DNA of 64,000 nt, taken from assembly GCA_003993805.1 (NCBI GenBank), contig RSEF01000020.1, positions 12,209,655-12,273,654 of the forward strand, given 5' to 3'. The position numbers and the translations under genes were made by a program. The notes beneath the pieces were generated by a model. The model was not told where the DNA came from, searched no databases, and saw only the letters and a list, made by a program, of their open reading frames with translations. This stretch comes from Himantopus leucocephalus (lineage: Eukaryota > Chordata > Aves > Charadriiformes > Recurvirostridae). Within the stretch, counting starts at the first letter, position 1. Every line of letters begins with the position of its first letter. This document shows, one piece after another, positions 29,734 to 40,100 of the stretch.

Positions 29734-32700
29734 GTGAGCGGACGGCCGGCCGGGCTCGGCGGTGGGGCCGCGGTCTGGGGGCCGCCGCCCGCCGGAGGTG
29801 CTGGCGGGGCCCGGCCCGGCCCGGCCGGTGGGAGGCTGCGAGCGCGGGCTGGCGGTTGCGGGGCAGGGGCGGGAGGCAGGCGGCGCGCTGCGGCGGGACG
29901 CCAGGCCCGGCCCGGCCTCGGGCCCTGCCGGCATTCGAAGGGAGGGTGCGGGGAGTTTTGAAGAAGAGCTCCGAGACGTACTGCTTTCTGTGGAACTGAC
30001 CCTGATTCGCTACGTCTCTTCCGTAGGCTAAGCTATATGTAGCTCTTCTCTTCGGGCACTATGGACAAGAATACGAAAGAGAACCATTCTGGGTACCCCA
30101 GTCGTACTACCAAGGTAAAGGACCTGTTAGGTTTTGGTGGATGCGTTTGTCCTCATCACACAAGAGCTACAGGTTTCAAATTGTCTGTGGTAATTATTAA
30201 CTGCGCTAAACAGCAAAGAGGGGAAAAACTGTCTTGAAACAATGTTTTCCATGTGCAGGAAACAATTGCCAATTTTGTCTTTCAGTAGCTTTCTTCTGGA
30301 GACCAGTGCTCAGGGCTTACTTTTTTTATTGTTAATATTAATATGTTATACTTGAATTGGGAAATATTTTTTATATTTAAGTATAAGATCCTTTAAAGAG
30401 TGAGCAAATGTGTGTAGTCAACTTAACCCAGATTGGCAAGCACTTTTTAATGTCACTATTCACGTGCCTGTGCAGCAGTACTCAAGATCACCCTGATTAC
30501 ATGTTTTTTCTGATGTAGAAACACAGGCACTTTCTCACTATTTTAACTTAAAACCAAATAGATCCTCATAAGGTTTCAGAATAGTGTAAGCAAAGCTTCT
30601 TTTTAATCAAGCTGTCAATACACTAGTCTGCTGGTTCAGTTCACTAAAAATAAATAATATCTAGGGGAAGAAAAAAAGCACAAACTGTTGCATAGGTATT
30701 ATTAGAGGGTCAAAAATGTGGGAAGCTAATCACTAGCATTTGAACTTAACTGTAGGCAAAGTATCCTAGAACAACTAAGAATTTCTTAAATATAAACCTA
30801 CCTTCCCTTACTGGAAGCAGAAGATTAAAAGCAGATAGCTGAACTACTAAATAGACTTGCTTTTTTTTTTCTGCTGAGCTCCCATTGCAGTGCAAGGTAT
30901 ATTAAGATGAACAGTATTGAAGGAAGCAATGACTCAAAGCAGTGTATGTTTTTATAGGAGGGATCTGCTGTCTTAATACCTTTGGCTGATGTTCTTCAGG
31001 TGTGTGTGGAAAGTTCTGCTAGGTATAAATAAGTATGCTGTTGTAGAAAACTACTAACTCTTTCTTGTCAATGTGGAAATTTAAGAATGTTTTAATTCAT
31101 AAAACATAAGATTGGACTACCCGAACATCTCCTGTTAATGTGCTTTGTGTTTTTTTTTTCCCCGCTTTACTGAACAGGGCCATAAAGGTTATAGTATGCT
31201 GTTTGCTATTCTACAATTAATCTATTATCTTTCCTTTTTGAAGGTTGCTAATCCCATTGGGGATGGCCCGAAACGTGTCCCTGTGTCTCAGTGTTCTGCC
31301 CAGAGCCGGTTACTGAACAGTGGAGTTCAAGCACAACGTGTTCTGTGTTCTTCAAACTTTGCCCAGCGAGTTCCTGTGCAGTCACAAAAATCTGTACTGT
31401 CAAACCAAAAACTGTCTAATAACCAGACAACGCAGCAGGCCCGACCAGTGTTTCTGGTCCAAGCGACTGCTAGGCCTCAAGTTCCAAGCAAGAACAATGA
31501 AAAACCTCAACAGGCTCCCGTACCTGGTAATTCTGAAGATGATGTACATATATTTATACAGTTGTGACACTCGGGATACTTGTGTTCTGTGAAGCAGAGT
31601 GCAGTGCAGAAAATCCAAAGCTGCTGTTGATGATGTGGGACAGTCGTGTAGAGAAGTACTTGGCTGTGCCTTGAAACAGAATAGCAGCACATACCTCAGC
31701 TTAGATGTTGCTGCACTATCCTTATTGCCAGGATTACCCATTTAGAGGCAATATGGATGTTTAAAAATTTCTGCGTGATCACTACTCAGCTGTGAGTTAA
31801 TGTAATTGGCACTTGTATATCATGTTTTTTCCAGTATTCATGTTAATCTCTTATACACAGGAATACTGTATTTTTGGAAGGAAGCTTAATTTTTTTGATT
31901 TTAAGAAAGCTTTTAAAACTACATTTTGGTAGCACTGGTAACTGCTATGCTGCTTTGCCAATAGTAAGTTACTATAGTAAGAACTGTAAGTTTAAAATGT
32001 CATTGAATGTATTCTAAGAACTGTTGCAAATACTGCACAGAGGTTAAACTTGCTCCCCATGTGAATTTTTGTATTGTGTTCCATGGGTCTGGTTCATAAA
32101 GTTTATCTACTTCTCTATACATAGCAAAAACTTCTGAAGCAGAAAGCACCTCTAAACAGAAAAATGAAGAGACTGCTAAAAAGAAAAATGAAGAGACTAA
32201 AAAGTAAGTTTTATGCCTAAAATCTTCTAGCTGAGTCCCTTTGGGTTAGGCTTGTTTTTAACTCCTGGGACTTCATGATGCAACTCGGTTGCAGCTAAGC
32301 TGAAGGCTACTTGAGCCCCTTGGTTGTGGAGACCAACGGCTCCACACTTCATAGAGACAACACAGGAAACCAGGAAAGCTTACTTTGACCTGAGAATTAT
32401 CAGGTCAAAGGACGTCCTGTGACTGAATGAAAGAAAACTTTTGGCTAAATGAGTAATAGCTCTTCCCGTGAGAGAACACCGATAGCCACTGCTCCAATCA
32501 CAAGATGTATACTTGAAAACAAAGCCTCCTTCACATGTACAAGAGACTGGAGTCTAAGGATGAAGTTAGATTTGTAGTATGGCTACCTTAAACAGCTGTG
32601 ACACGCACTAGTAATACATCTGCATTAAGTGTCTTGAAATGGGCATAGTTTGGTATACAGAGTTTTGATTTTGTAGTAGTGGGCCTGATGTTAGTACCTC

Positions 32701-35700
32701 TGTGCATGAACTTCAGGAAGCAACAGACTAGCTTTCAGAACTTTTGCCTTGGTTTGAGTAAAATGACCAATTTTCTGTTCAGTAGTTTTACTTTTAGCTA
32801 AGCCTCTTAACTACTGAAATTAACAGCATATTGTGCAGAAAACTGTTTGCTCTGAGTGGTAAGACCTACATTTATAGTTGATGCCGAGGCATGGTATGCA
32901 GAGAGGCTCTTGCTTATATTTATTGCTATAACAGCCAAGGCCAACTGACTTTGTTACTTGCCCTGTTGGAGGGTTGGAAGCAGAAAAGTATAGAAGGGGG
33001 ACACCTGTGGGGAGGGGTGGACAGGACAGGTGACCCAAAACTGACCAAGAGGGTATTCAATCCTAAGGTAAAAGACTTTTTCAAGAGTCTCAATGCATGT
33101 TTTATCCTCCTGGTGTTCTCTTAAAACTAAAATCTAGCTCAGATCACCAAGTATCTATTGAACAGGAACATTATAGATTGTAAACCTAGGAGTCAAAGCC
33201 CACACAACTATCTAACTTCTGTAACTTTCACTTTCCTCTTGCAGAAGGCAATGGTCTCTTGATGATTTTGAAATTGGTCGTCCTCTGGGGAAAGGAAAAT
33301 TTGGAAATGTGTACCTGGCACGTGAAAAGAAGAGTAAATTTATTCTTGCATTGAAAGTGCTCTTTAAAACACAACTTGAGGAAGCCGGTGTAGAACATCA
33401 ACTACGAAGAGAAGTTGAAATACAGTCTCATCTTAGGTATAGTGATCAATTACGCTCTTTGTTTAGCCGAACACAAACAAAGCAAAGTAACTTTGTTTAT
33501 GATAAGTAGAAGAAACGAGAAGTTTCTCTTTAAACACAAGACACCTTGAAATGGCTGGTTAGGATTCTTGCCTTTCTGCACCAAGATTTACCTTTGTCTG
33601 CCTTGCAATGAAGTAACATCTGATAACAAATCTTACTACAAAAAAACCCAAACCTTTGCTGCTTGGATTTATGTGGGTAACTGCAACTTCTCAAAAGTCT
33701 GAGCTTGTTTCTGGTATTCTGCTTCCTGGAAAATAAACCCAGCTTGCTGAAGAAATTTGCTTTCACAGGAAAGTATTTAAAGTGTTTAAGCTTAAATTCC
33801 AAAACCAGTAGGAATTGGCACCTTCAATAGTAATCTACTCTTCCAGCTGCTGTAGAAAGGTATGTTCAAGAAGATACGAATTAGCCAAACTCTTGGCTAG
33901 CTGCTTGCTAGTAGGGAGTCTGAGCTACTGCTTTGATAAACACCATTTATCTGCTATGAAGCTCTCGATGGATATGTTGTGAGTTGAAGGAACGCTTACA
34001 AGATGTTGAAGTTCCTATGCTTGCCTGGAAAGGGGGGAGGCAGGAAAGGGAAATTTAAAGTTACATGGACAACTACCTTGTTCAGAAGAATATTTAAATC
34101 TTTTTGCAGGCACCCCAACATTCTCAGATTATATGGCTACTTCCATGATGTTACGAGAGTCTACCTTATGCTAGAGTATGCACCTCGTGGAGAAGTCTAC
34201 AAAGAACTTCAGAAGCTTACCAAGTTTGACGAGCAAAGAACTGCTACTGTAGGTTGTTCTAGCTTCTGACACATTAGTCTTCATATCTGGAATATCCGTA
34301 ACTTAAAGCTAGCTCTTCAGATAAAGTTTTGTATCCTGTTGCATGTAACTGAAATTCCTTAGGTGCTAGTGTGCTTGTGCACTTGTAACAAGGAATAAGT
34401 TGGGAAGACAAATTACTGCACAGCACTAATATAACAATGTTCAGTGTTGCTTAATAGCAAGTGTTAGGTCACTTCGGGCAGAGCCTGTAGTGCTAGACTT
34501 CAAGAGTTAAAGCAGTGATTCCTTAAACTACTAATTATGCCTAGAAAAGGCTATAGTGTAGCCAGAAAAGCTAGTTACGATGTCTTTATACTTTAAAGAT
34601 TTATTCTCTTTCTAAATACAGTACGTCACAGAACTAGCAGATGCCCTATCATACTGTCATTCAAAGAGTGTGATTCACCGAGACATCAAGCCAGAAAACT
34701 TGCTGCTTGGCTCAAATGGAGAATTAAAAATTGCTGACTTTGGATGGTCTGTGCATGCTCCATCTTCTAGGTGAGAATGCAATAGTTACCTTATGCAGTG
34801 AAATACTTATGTAGTGAAAACGCTAGCTTTCTTGTCATACAGTTGTGGAATGGAGATAAATGTGAACTTCCTGAAGTACTGGAGGAAAAAATCCTTTAAG
34901 AACTGGGCCACTGCAGCAAAGGTATTAACAGTCAACTGGTGTAGCAACCAGGGAGTGTTATCCTGTGTGTTTTTTTTTTAACTTGCGTAGTTCAAAACTT
35001 GCTGAACCTGAAACAAGTGAAGCAGGTTGGTGTACTGTTGTATGGTTATAGTGGTCCCTGAAAAGACATGATTGCCAGCATTAGCTTCTATCTGGCTCTT
35101 GAAATGGATCTTATAATTGCCATAATCAGTAAATGATTAACTTAGATTTTTCTTCAGGAGAACAACTCTCTGTGGGACACTTGACTACCTGCCTCCTGAA
35201 ATGATTGAGGGAAGAACACATGATGAAAAAGTGGATATTTGGAGCCTGGGAGTTTTGTGCTATGAATTCCTTGTAGGGAAGCCACCTTTTGAAGCAGAAA
35301 CATACCAGGAAACATACAGAGCTATTTCCAGGGTATGTGCAAACATTAACTTGGACTAGCTGAATTGTGCTGCCTTTCGGTTCTGTTGTCTTATTGAAGC
35401 TTAACAAATGGTCATCTTGAAGAAGGGCATGTATTATAAGTAGAATGGTAGCAAGATATAATTATATGCATAAAACTAGATCCCTAAAACTGTCTTCATT
35501 CTGTAGAATGACTATGAGACCTTAAGACACCTTGCCTGAATTCCTTGGTTCTACCCTGTTTCTGCCTGCATCTGAACTCCTAGCCCTCTCATAAAGCAAC
35601 TAATCTTCTCCACATCTTTCTCTTCTAATTTATAAAGAGTATTTAACATTCAAGGTGTTACTAAAAATATATAAGCTTAACTTCTGTTGCATACCCTAGA

Positions 35701-36665
35701 AAGGTTCCAGCAAACTAATCTTGTTTGAAGTACACTAAAAATACACTAGCTTAATTTCTACAAGCAGCAAGAACCTTGTTTTCTTCACAATTGTGATGAA
35801 ATTACTTAATCTCATCTCAATAGGCACAAGGTGCATAGCCCACAAGGCTCATGCAGCTTTCCTTACTACATGTACCTTGGAGTCCTTTGTATCTCTAGTT
35901 TGGTTATTACCAAAGAATTTTTGCATCATCCTTGGTGTCCTTCCTTTTCTTTAGGTGGAATTCAAGTTTCCTCCATTTGTATCAGAAGGTGCAAGGGATT
36001 TAATTTCAAAGCTTCTGAAGCATAACCCATTCCATCGACTGCCCCTGAAGGATGTACTTCTTCATCCCTGGATTACAGCAAACTCTACAAAGATGCCTGA
36101 CAGCACAAAGAGTGATGTTGCTGCCTCATCTAGAACACAGTCTTAGCAGGGGTCACCTCATGGGGATCAACAAAAGGAGTCTTGTACTGTGACTACTGTA
36201 ATAATTACATTAGGAAAAGCAGATCTTGGAATCCAATGGCAAATGGAATGCAAATCTTTGGGTTGACCATCACTTTAAACTCTAATTGCAATGTAAAATT
36301 ACTTGACTATTAGCTGGAGGTTGTGGAATACTTAATATACTTGAAATCCAGTTACATGGGGGCCAGGCTTGTTGATTTAAGTATTAAGCTGTTCAAGGCT
36401 CTTATGATGTGGTCTGTCCTGGTAAATGGTTCATTCCAACAAGAGGAAGTCGTGGTTCTAGCTTATTGAACAGTGCAATATCCCAGAGATACCTGCCTCG
36501 TAACTTACTGGGCTGCTAAGGGTATCATCGCTGTTGTGTAATCTGAAACTGAGTGAGATGAATGCATTTCTATAAGTGTCCTGAAAATGATGTCTACATT
36601 TTTGTCTATTTTGTCTTAAATGTGAGCATTCAACTTTTCAAATAAATACTTGTTATATACTGCCA
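29700..36665 (+). CDS. AURKA: AURKA gene (Aurora kinase A), complete, 8 coding exons, 420 aa
   Basis: Aurora A is a Ser/Thr kinase of centrosomes and spindle poles that drives mitotic entry and spindle assembly and is activated by TPX2. Coding exons of 54, 283, 79, 192, 139, 149, 175 and 192 bp sum to 1263 bp, 420 codons plus stop, with all phases consistent. Visible features: KEN box at residues 6-8, A-box QRVL 49-52, glycine loop GKGKFGNV 154-161, catalytic Lys176, HRDIKPEN with Asp270, DFG Asp288, and activation-loop RRTTLCGT with the phospho-Thr at 302. These equal the human numbers plus 14. The longer N-terminus accounts for the offset, in part through a KNEET duplication. The [16 protein letters not shown] core is Aurora A type. 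Confidence 0.98.
30027..30114 (+). CDS. AURKA: AURKA exon 2 with start codon
   Basis: The acceptor is CGTCTCTTCCGTAG (AG 30025-30026) and the donor is GTAAAG at 30115. The ATG at 30061 opens 18 codons, [18 protein letters not shown], phase 0. KEN at residues 6-8 is the Cdh1-type degron known in Aurora A. A start-stop AUG-UAG lies at 30037-30042 in the leader part. Confidence 0.93.
30037..30042 (+). promoter_or_regulatory. AURKA: Start-stop uORF (ATGTAG) in AURKA leader
   Basis: An ATG followed immediately by TAG sits 18 nt upstream of the AURKA initiation codon, inside the same exon. Its -3 base is T (weak context), so leaky scanning would be expected. Confidence 0.7.
31244..31526 (+). CDS. 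AURKA: AURKA exon 3 (regulatory N-terminus)
   Basis: The acceptor TTTCCTTTTTGAAG ends at 31243 and the donor GTAATT is at 31527. The 283 nt begin [16 protein letters not shown] and contain [16 protein letters not shown], whose QRVL is the A-box needed for mitotic-exit degradation. It is Gln/Ser-rich and low in predicted structure, and ends one base into an Ala codon. Confidence 0.93.
32125..32203 (+). CDS. AURKA: AURKA exon 4 (Lys/Glu-rich linker, internally duplicated)
   Basis: The acceptor CTATACATAG ends at 32124 and the donor GTAAGT starts at 32204. It encodes [20 protein letters not shown] and then a second KNEETK before the kinase domain. A 15-bp block is exactly repeated at 32160-32174 and 32184-32198 (24-bp offset). 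Confidence 0.93.
33245..33436 (+). CDS. AURKA: AURKA exon 5 (kinase N-lobe)
   Basis: The acceptor CTCTTGCAG ends at 33244 and the donor GTATAG is at 33437. It encodes [27 protein letters not shown] (Lys176) and [16 protein letters not shown] with the alphaC Glu. It begins and ends in phase 2 (two bases into a codon). Confidence 0.96.
34110..34248 (+). CDS. AURKA: AURKA exon 6 (kinase hinge region)
   Basis: The acceptor TTTTTGCAG ends at 34109 and the donor GTAGGT is at 34249. It encodes [20 protein letters not shown], the hinge LEYAPRG and KFDEQRTAT, ending phase 0. Confidence 0.96.
34622..34770 (+). CDS. AURKA: AURKA exon 7 (catalytic and DFG loops)
   Basis: The acceptor TTTCTAAATACAG ends at 34621 and the donor GTGAGA is at 34771. 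It encodes [27 protein letters not shown] (catalytic Asp270) and [15 protein letters not shown] with DFG. Confidence 0.96.
35158..35332 (+). CDS. AURKA: AURKA exon 8 (activation segment and C-lobe)
   Basis: The acceptor TTTTTCTTCAG ends at 35157 and the donor GTATGT is at 35333. It begins [18 protein letters not shown], containing the autophosphorylated Thr (302 here, 288 in human) and the PPE motif, and ends with [11 protein letters not shown]. Confidence 0.96.
35955..36146 (+). CDS. AURKA: AURKA last coding exon
   Basis: The acceptor TTCTTTAG ends at 35954 and the stop TAG is at 36144-36146. It encodes [40 protein letters not shown] and a short Ser/Thr-rich tail ending SSRTQS. Confidence 0.96.
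   Translation: MEFKFPPFVSEGARDLISKLLKHNPFHRLPLKDVLLHPWITANSTKMPDSTKSDVAASSRTQS
36641..36646 (+). terminator. AURKA: AURKA polyadenylation signal AATAAA
   Basis: A canonical hexamer about 500 nt after the stop, followed by a T-rich stretch. Cleavage is expected near 36660-36670. Confidence 0.8.
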
Positions 36666-37185
36666 CCAGCATGGTAAGGTTCCTTATGGTGCTTGTCACT
36701 TCCATTGGCTATCTCTAAGCACTTGTCTTTACCATCAGTACAGCTTGACTTCTTGTCTATGATCACAAAAGCTTACTTCCCCCCTCTGTCAAAAAGGAAG
36801 CTGGTATAAAGTTCTTGCTCCAAGTGCTGGTATGACAAACTAGGTGTGGTCACTTACTATTCTACAATCATAACACAGGATTACAAGGCAAGTACCAAAT
36901 GTGTTGCTCCTTACCATGTATGTTTTCTACAACCATTGAAACCTAGGCTGGCTTCTTCCTTTTTTTGTTTAAAATGCAGTTATTCAAAGACAAGATGGTC
37001 TGAGAGCACTTCTGAGAGAGGTCTGGAAAGTACTGTTATCAAATGGGATATATAACAGGAATTGATGTTAATATCTAGTGTTTTAAGATATTCCCTAAAA
37101 TGTAGCAAGGGTCAGGCCACTCAGAAAACATACAAACCAACTATTTTCCAGTAAAACACTTCAAGCAAATTAAAAGAAAAAGCAA

Positions 37186-37191
37186 TTTATT
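37186..37191 (-). terminator. FAM210B: Candidate FAM210B AATAAA
   Basis: A minus-strand AATAAA about 545 bp from the AURKA polyadenylation signal on the opposite strand. The two genes converge tail to tail without overlap. Earlier cleavage sites are possible. Confidence 0.55.
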
Positions 37192-40100
37192 GTATTTTCA
37201 TTGTAAGACTTCATGGTCATCTTCACTATTTTACAAACCACTTTAAAAAATGATCCTTTTACAAGCAAAGATTCTAGAATTCAAAATATATTCTCAAATT
37301 AATTTAAAATATACTCTGCAAGAAACTTCATCTAAACAAACTGCCAGTAGTTTATACAACCATATTTATTTTGATAGGTAATCTGCATTCTGGTCATAAC
37401 TTAAATGAAGCTCTGTTTCTTTACTGCAAGGAAGTCTAGTTAGTGCTAGTGACTTCTAATAACTTTTAGGTGCATTTGCTTTACATGATTCCTGCTTTAC
37501 AGAAAGATTTGTTTGAAAAAGAAAAAGCTTTAATATTCCTTCTCTGTCAACTTCAGGACAAAACATACTTATCAGAAATGACTGATTAAATGAAGAAAAC
37601 AAGGATGCGTCATGATTATTCTGGAATTCTTCTGTTATCCTTGGTAATAGAACATTGCCCTAAACTGATACAAAGAGAGTGGGCATGTAGGAAAAAAATG
37701 CGGAAAGGCTTCTGTGGACAGGAAAAAAATAAGCCCAAGTAGAACTTGATAGTAAGAAATACTGACTGCTCACTTGAAATTCAAAAGACTAGCTGTTCTA
37801 GAATGTAGTAGGTCACAGAAAGCTACAGTAGTGTTGGTTGCATGTTGCCCTACCGTGGTAACCCTACAACTGTTGTGTACATACTGCAGTTTTTACCTAC
37901 CAAGCACTCAGCAATAAGCTTCCATCCACATAACAGACACAGTAATCACACAGATTAGTTACGGGTAAAGGCAGAGCTTCCTCAAGGGACAAGCTGGTTT
38001 GAAACTTAGGCTCTAGTTAGAGCTGGCTCAGATAGCAGCAAGATGAAGCTAGTACCCTGGGTGAGCTGCCGGCTTCAGCAGCCGTGCAGCCAAGCAACAG
38101 GAAAAATGCAGTCCACTTTTTTTTCTTTTAATAAGCAGCTAGTCAAAATGAACTTGACAGCCATTCCTCCTGCACACAGGGGTACATGATGCAGCAGAGC
38201 ACTGGCTCCACATTTAACAAGCAAGCCAAGCAGCTGTGCATGACCAACTCTGTTAGTGACACAGCTTACAGCTCCCATGGAAGCCGGTCACACTACAAGG
38301 CTGATTCTCAGTATGTCCTGCTCCTAAGGATGGTATTTTGAGCAGTGTTTAACTACATAATGCATCTTTACATATATGCTATGTTTGTATTGTGCATCAA
38401 GCCTCTAGCACATGTATCTGCTCGATGCTGCCACTGTTTCCATCTTAAGACCCTAACCCCTCATTTTGGGCTAAGAGCACAGCGCCACGGAGACCAAGTC
38501 CTTGTCAAGGGGTTCTTTGTTTTCAGGTGGCAGTCTCGTAACATCTTGCTTCCACAGGGCAGAGGAAGTAAAGTACATATCCTCCAGTTTTCCCTGTCTT
38601 AGAGAAGACCTCTGATTAACCGAGTGGTAGCAATAATACAGAGGTACAAGGATATATGTGACTGTGACTCATCTTCCTAGCGCACAAACCACTTGCTTGT
38701 GAGCCTGAGAATCCTCACAGCATCCACTGGACTTTCTGAACGGGAAAGGAGTTCGGGTGCAATTTAATGTTATGGCTGAGTGGAGTTAATAGGTTGCTCA
38801 TAAAGTTACTTGCTCCTTCCCTCCCTCAGCCAACTCTCATCCTAACCACATGATTCCCTCCTCTCAATTCACTAAATTTCAGAGAAAAAAAATTTCCTCT
38901 GATCACCAGGGTAATTTCCTGCTATTTCACTTTAATCAGATTCCTGTATGAACAGATCTGTGTCAGAGCCACCGTGGCGTAAGTGTAAGCACAAAGACAG
39001 AAAGACAATATAAAAAGAACAGAACTGGAAGGAGGAACAGGTCCAAAAGACTGACAGGTCTGGCTCGAGCTATCTCACAGAAGCACAGTTCTAAGTCTGA
39101 AACCCAGGTTTACCACAGAATGTTACGCTGACTACCTAGTTTTGGGATCCAGTCTTTAGGTGAACTGAAAGGTGGTACGTGAATATATGCATGTGCAACT
39201 ACATCCTAATAGGAATAGTGTCCAAGTAAGGAAATGAAAAGCACATCTAATTGGTACATTCAACAGTCTGTCAGACAAAAGCACAGGAATTGCTCTTGTG
39301 AACCTATGAATTGTAATGTCTGCAGATCTGAGTTTCATCCACAGGAGCAGAAAGCTGCTAGGGTTAGTTTTCAGATAAAAATGTGTCTCTAGTACAAAGC
39401 CAGATCTCAATACATTAAAAACACACAGATACCTTGCCTCTAACTTGATGGTCTTTGGAATATGTTCACATAGGAGGTAATTCTGGTTACACTGATTTCA
39501 GTAGACTCAGGATTCCTTCTGAGTCTATAGGCATAAAAAAAAAATTAAAAAAGGACTTTAGTAAGGCCAGTTCCTAGCCTATAAAGCACATTTTCAAACA
39601 ATGAAATCTTGAAATATGGAAGCACCACAAAGGAGCTGTAGTTTCAGAACAGTGCATCACATATTCTGGCTAAAAAAACCTATCACTGCGCAATAATTAA
39701 GCATACAGGTACTCCCACTTAAGTTAGCTCAGCATGTGTGTTGTATTGCAAGACTGGGGTCATAACATATGCCTTTTATAAAAGAAACACCCACCTGCCA
39801 CATTAGATTCCAATATGTACACTTACCAAAAGAACTATTCATATAGTAGGATATTGTTTATTCCACAGACTATTAGGAAAATAATCTTACTCTGTTTCCC
39901 AACTACACTGTAATAAACTAATGCTGCTGCTCAAGTTTGACAAGAAAAAAATTAAGGCCCAAAAAGCTAGATTACAAAGACCCAGAACTGAGTGTTCTAA
40001 AGAGACTCCTCATTGTCAAGCATTTATGTTACCACTTGCAGTGGAAACAAGATACCATTTTAACAGGTTTTTCTAAAGAGGTGGCAAAAGGGAAAGAAGA

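Noticed and set aside
30061..36146. Possibility of AURKB/AURKC instead of AURKA
   Set aside because: The KEN-box N-terminus, the long A-box-containing extension and the neighbours CSTF1/FAM210B identify Aurora A.
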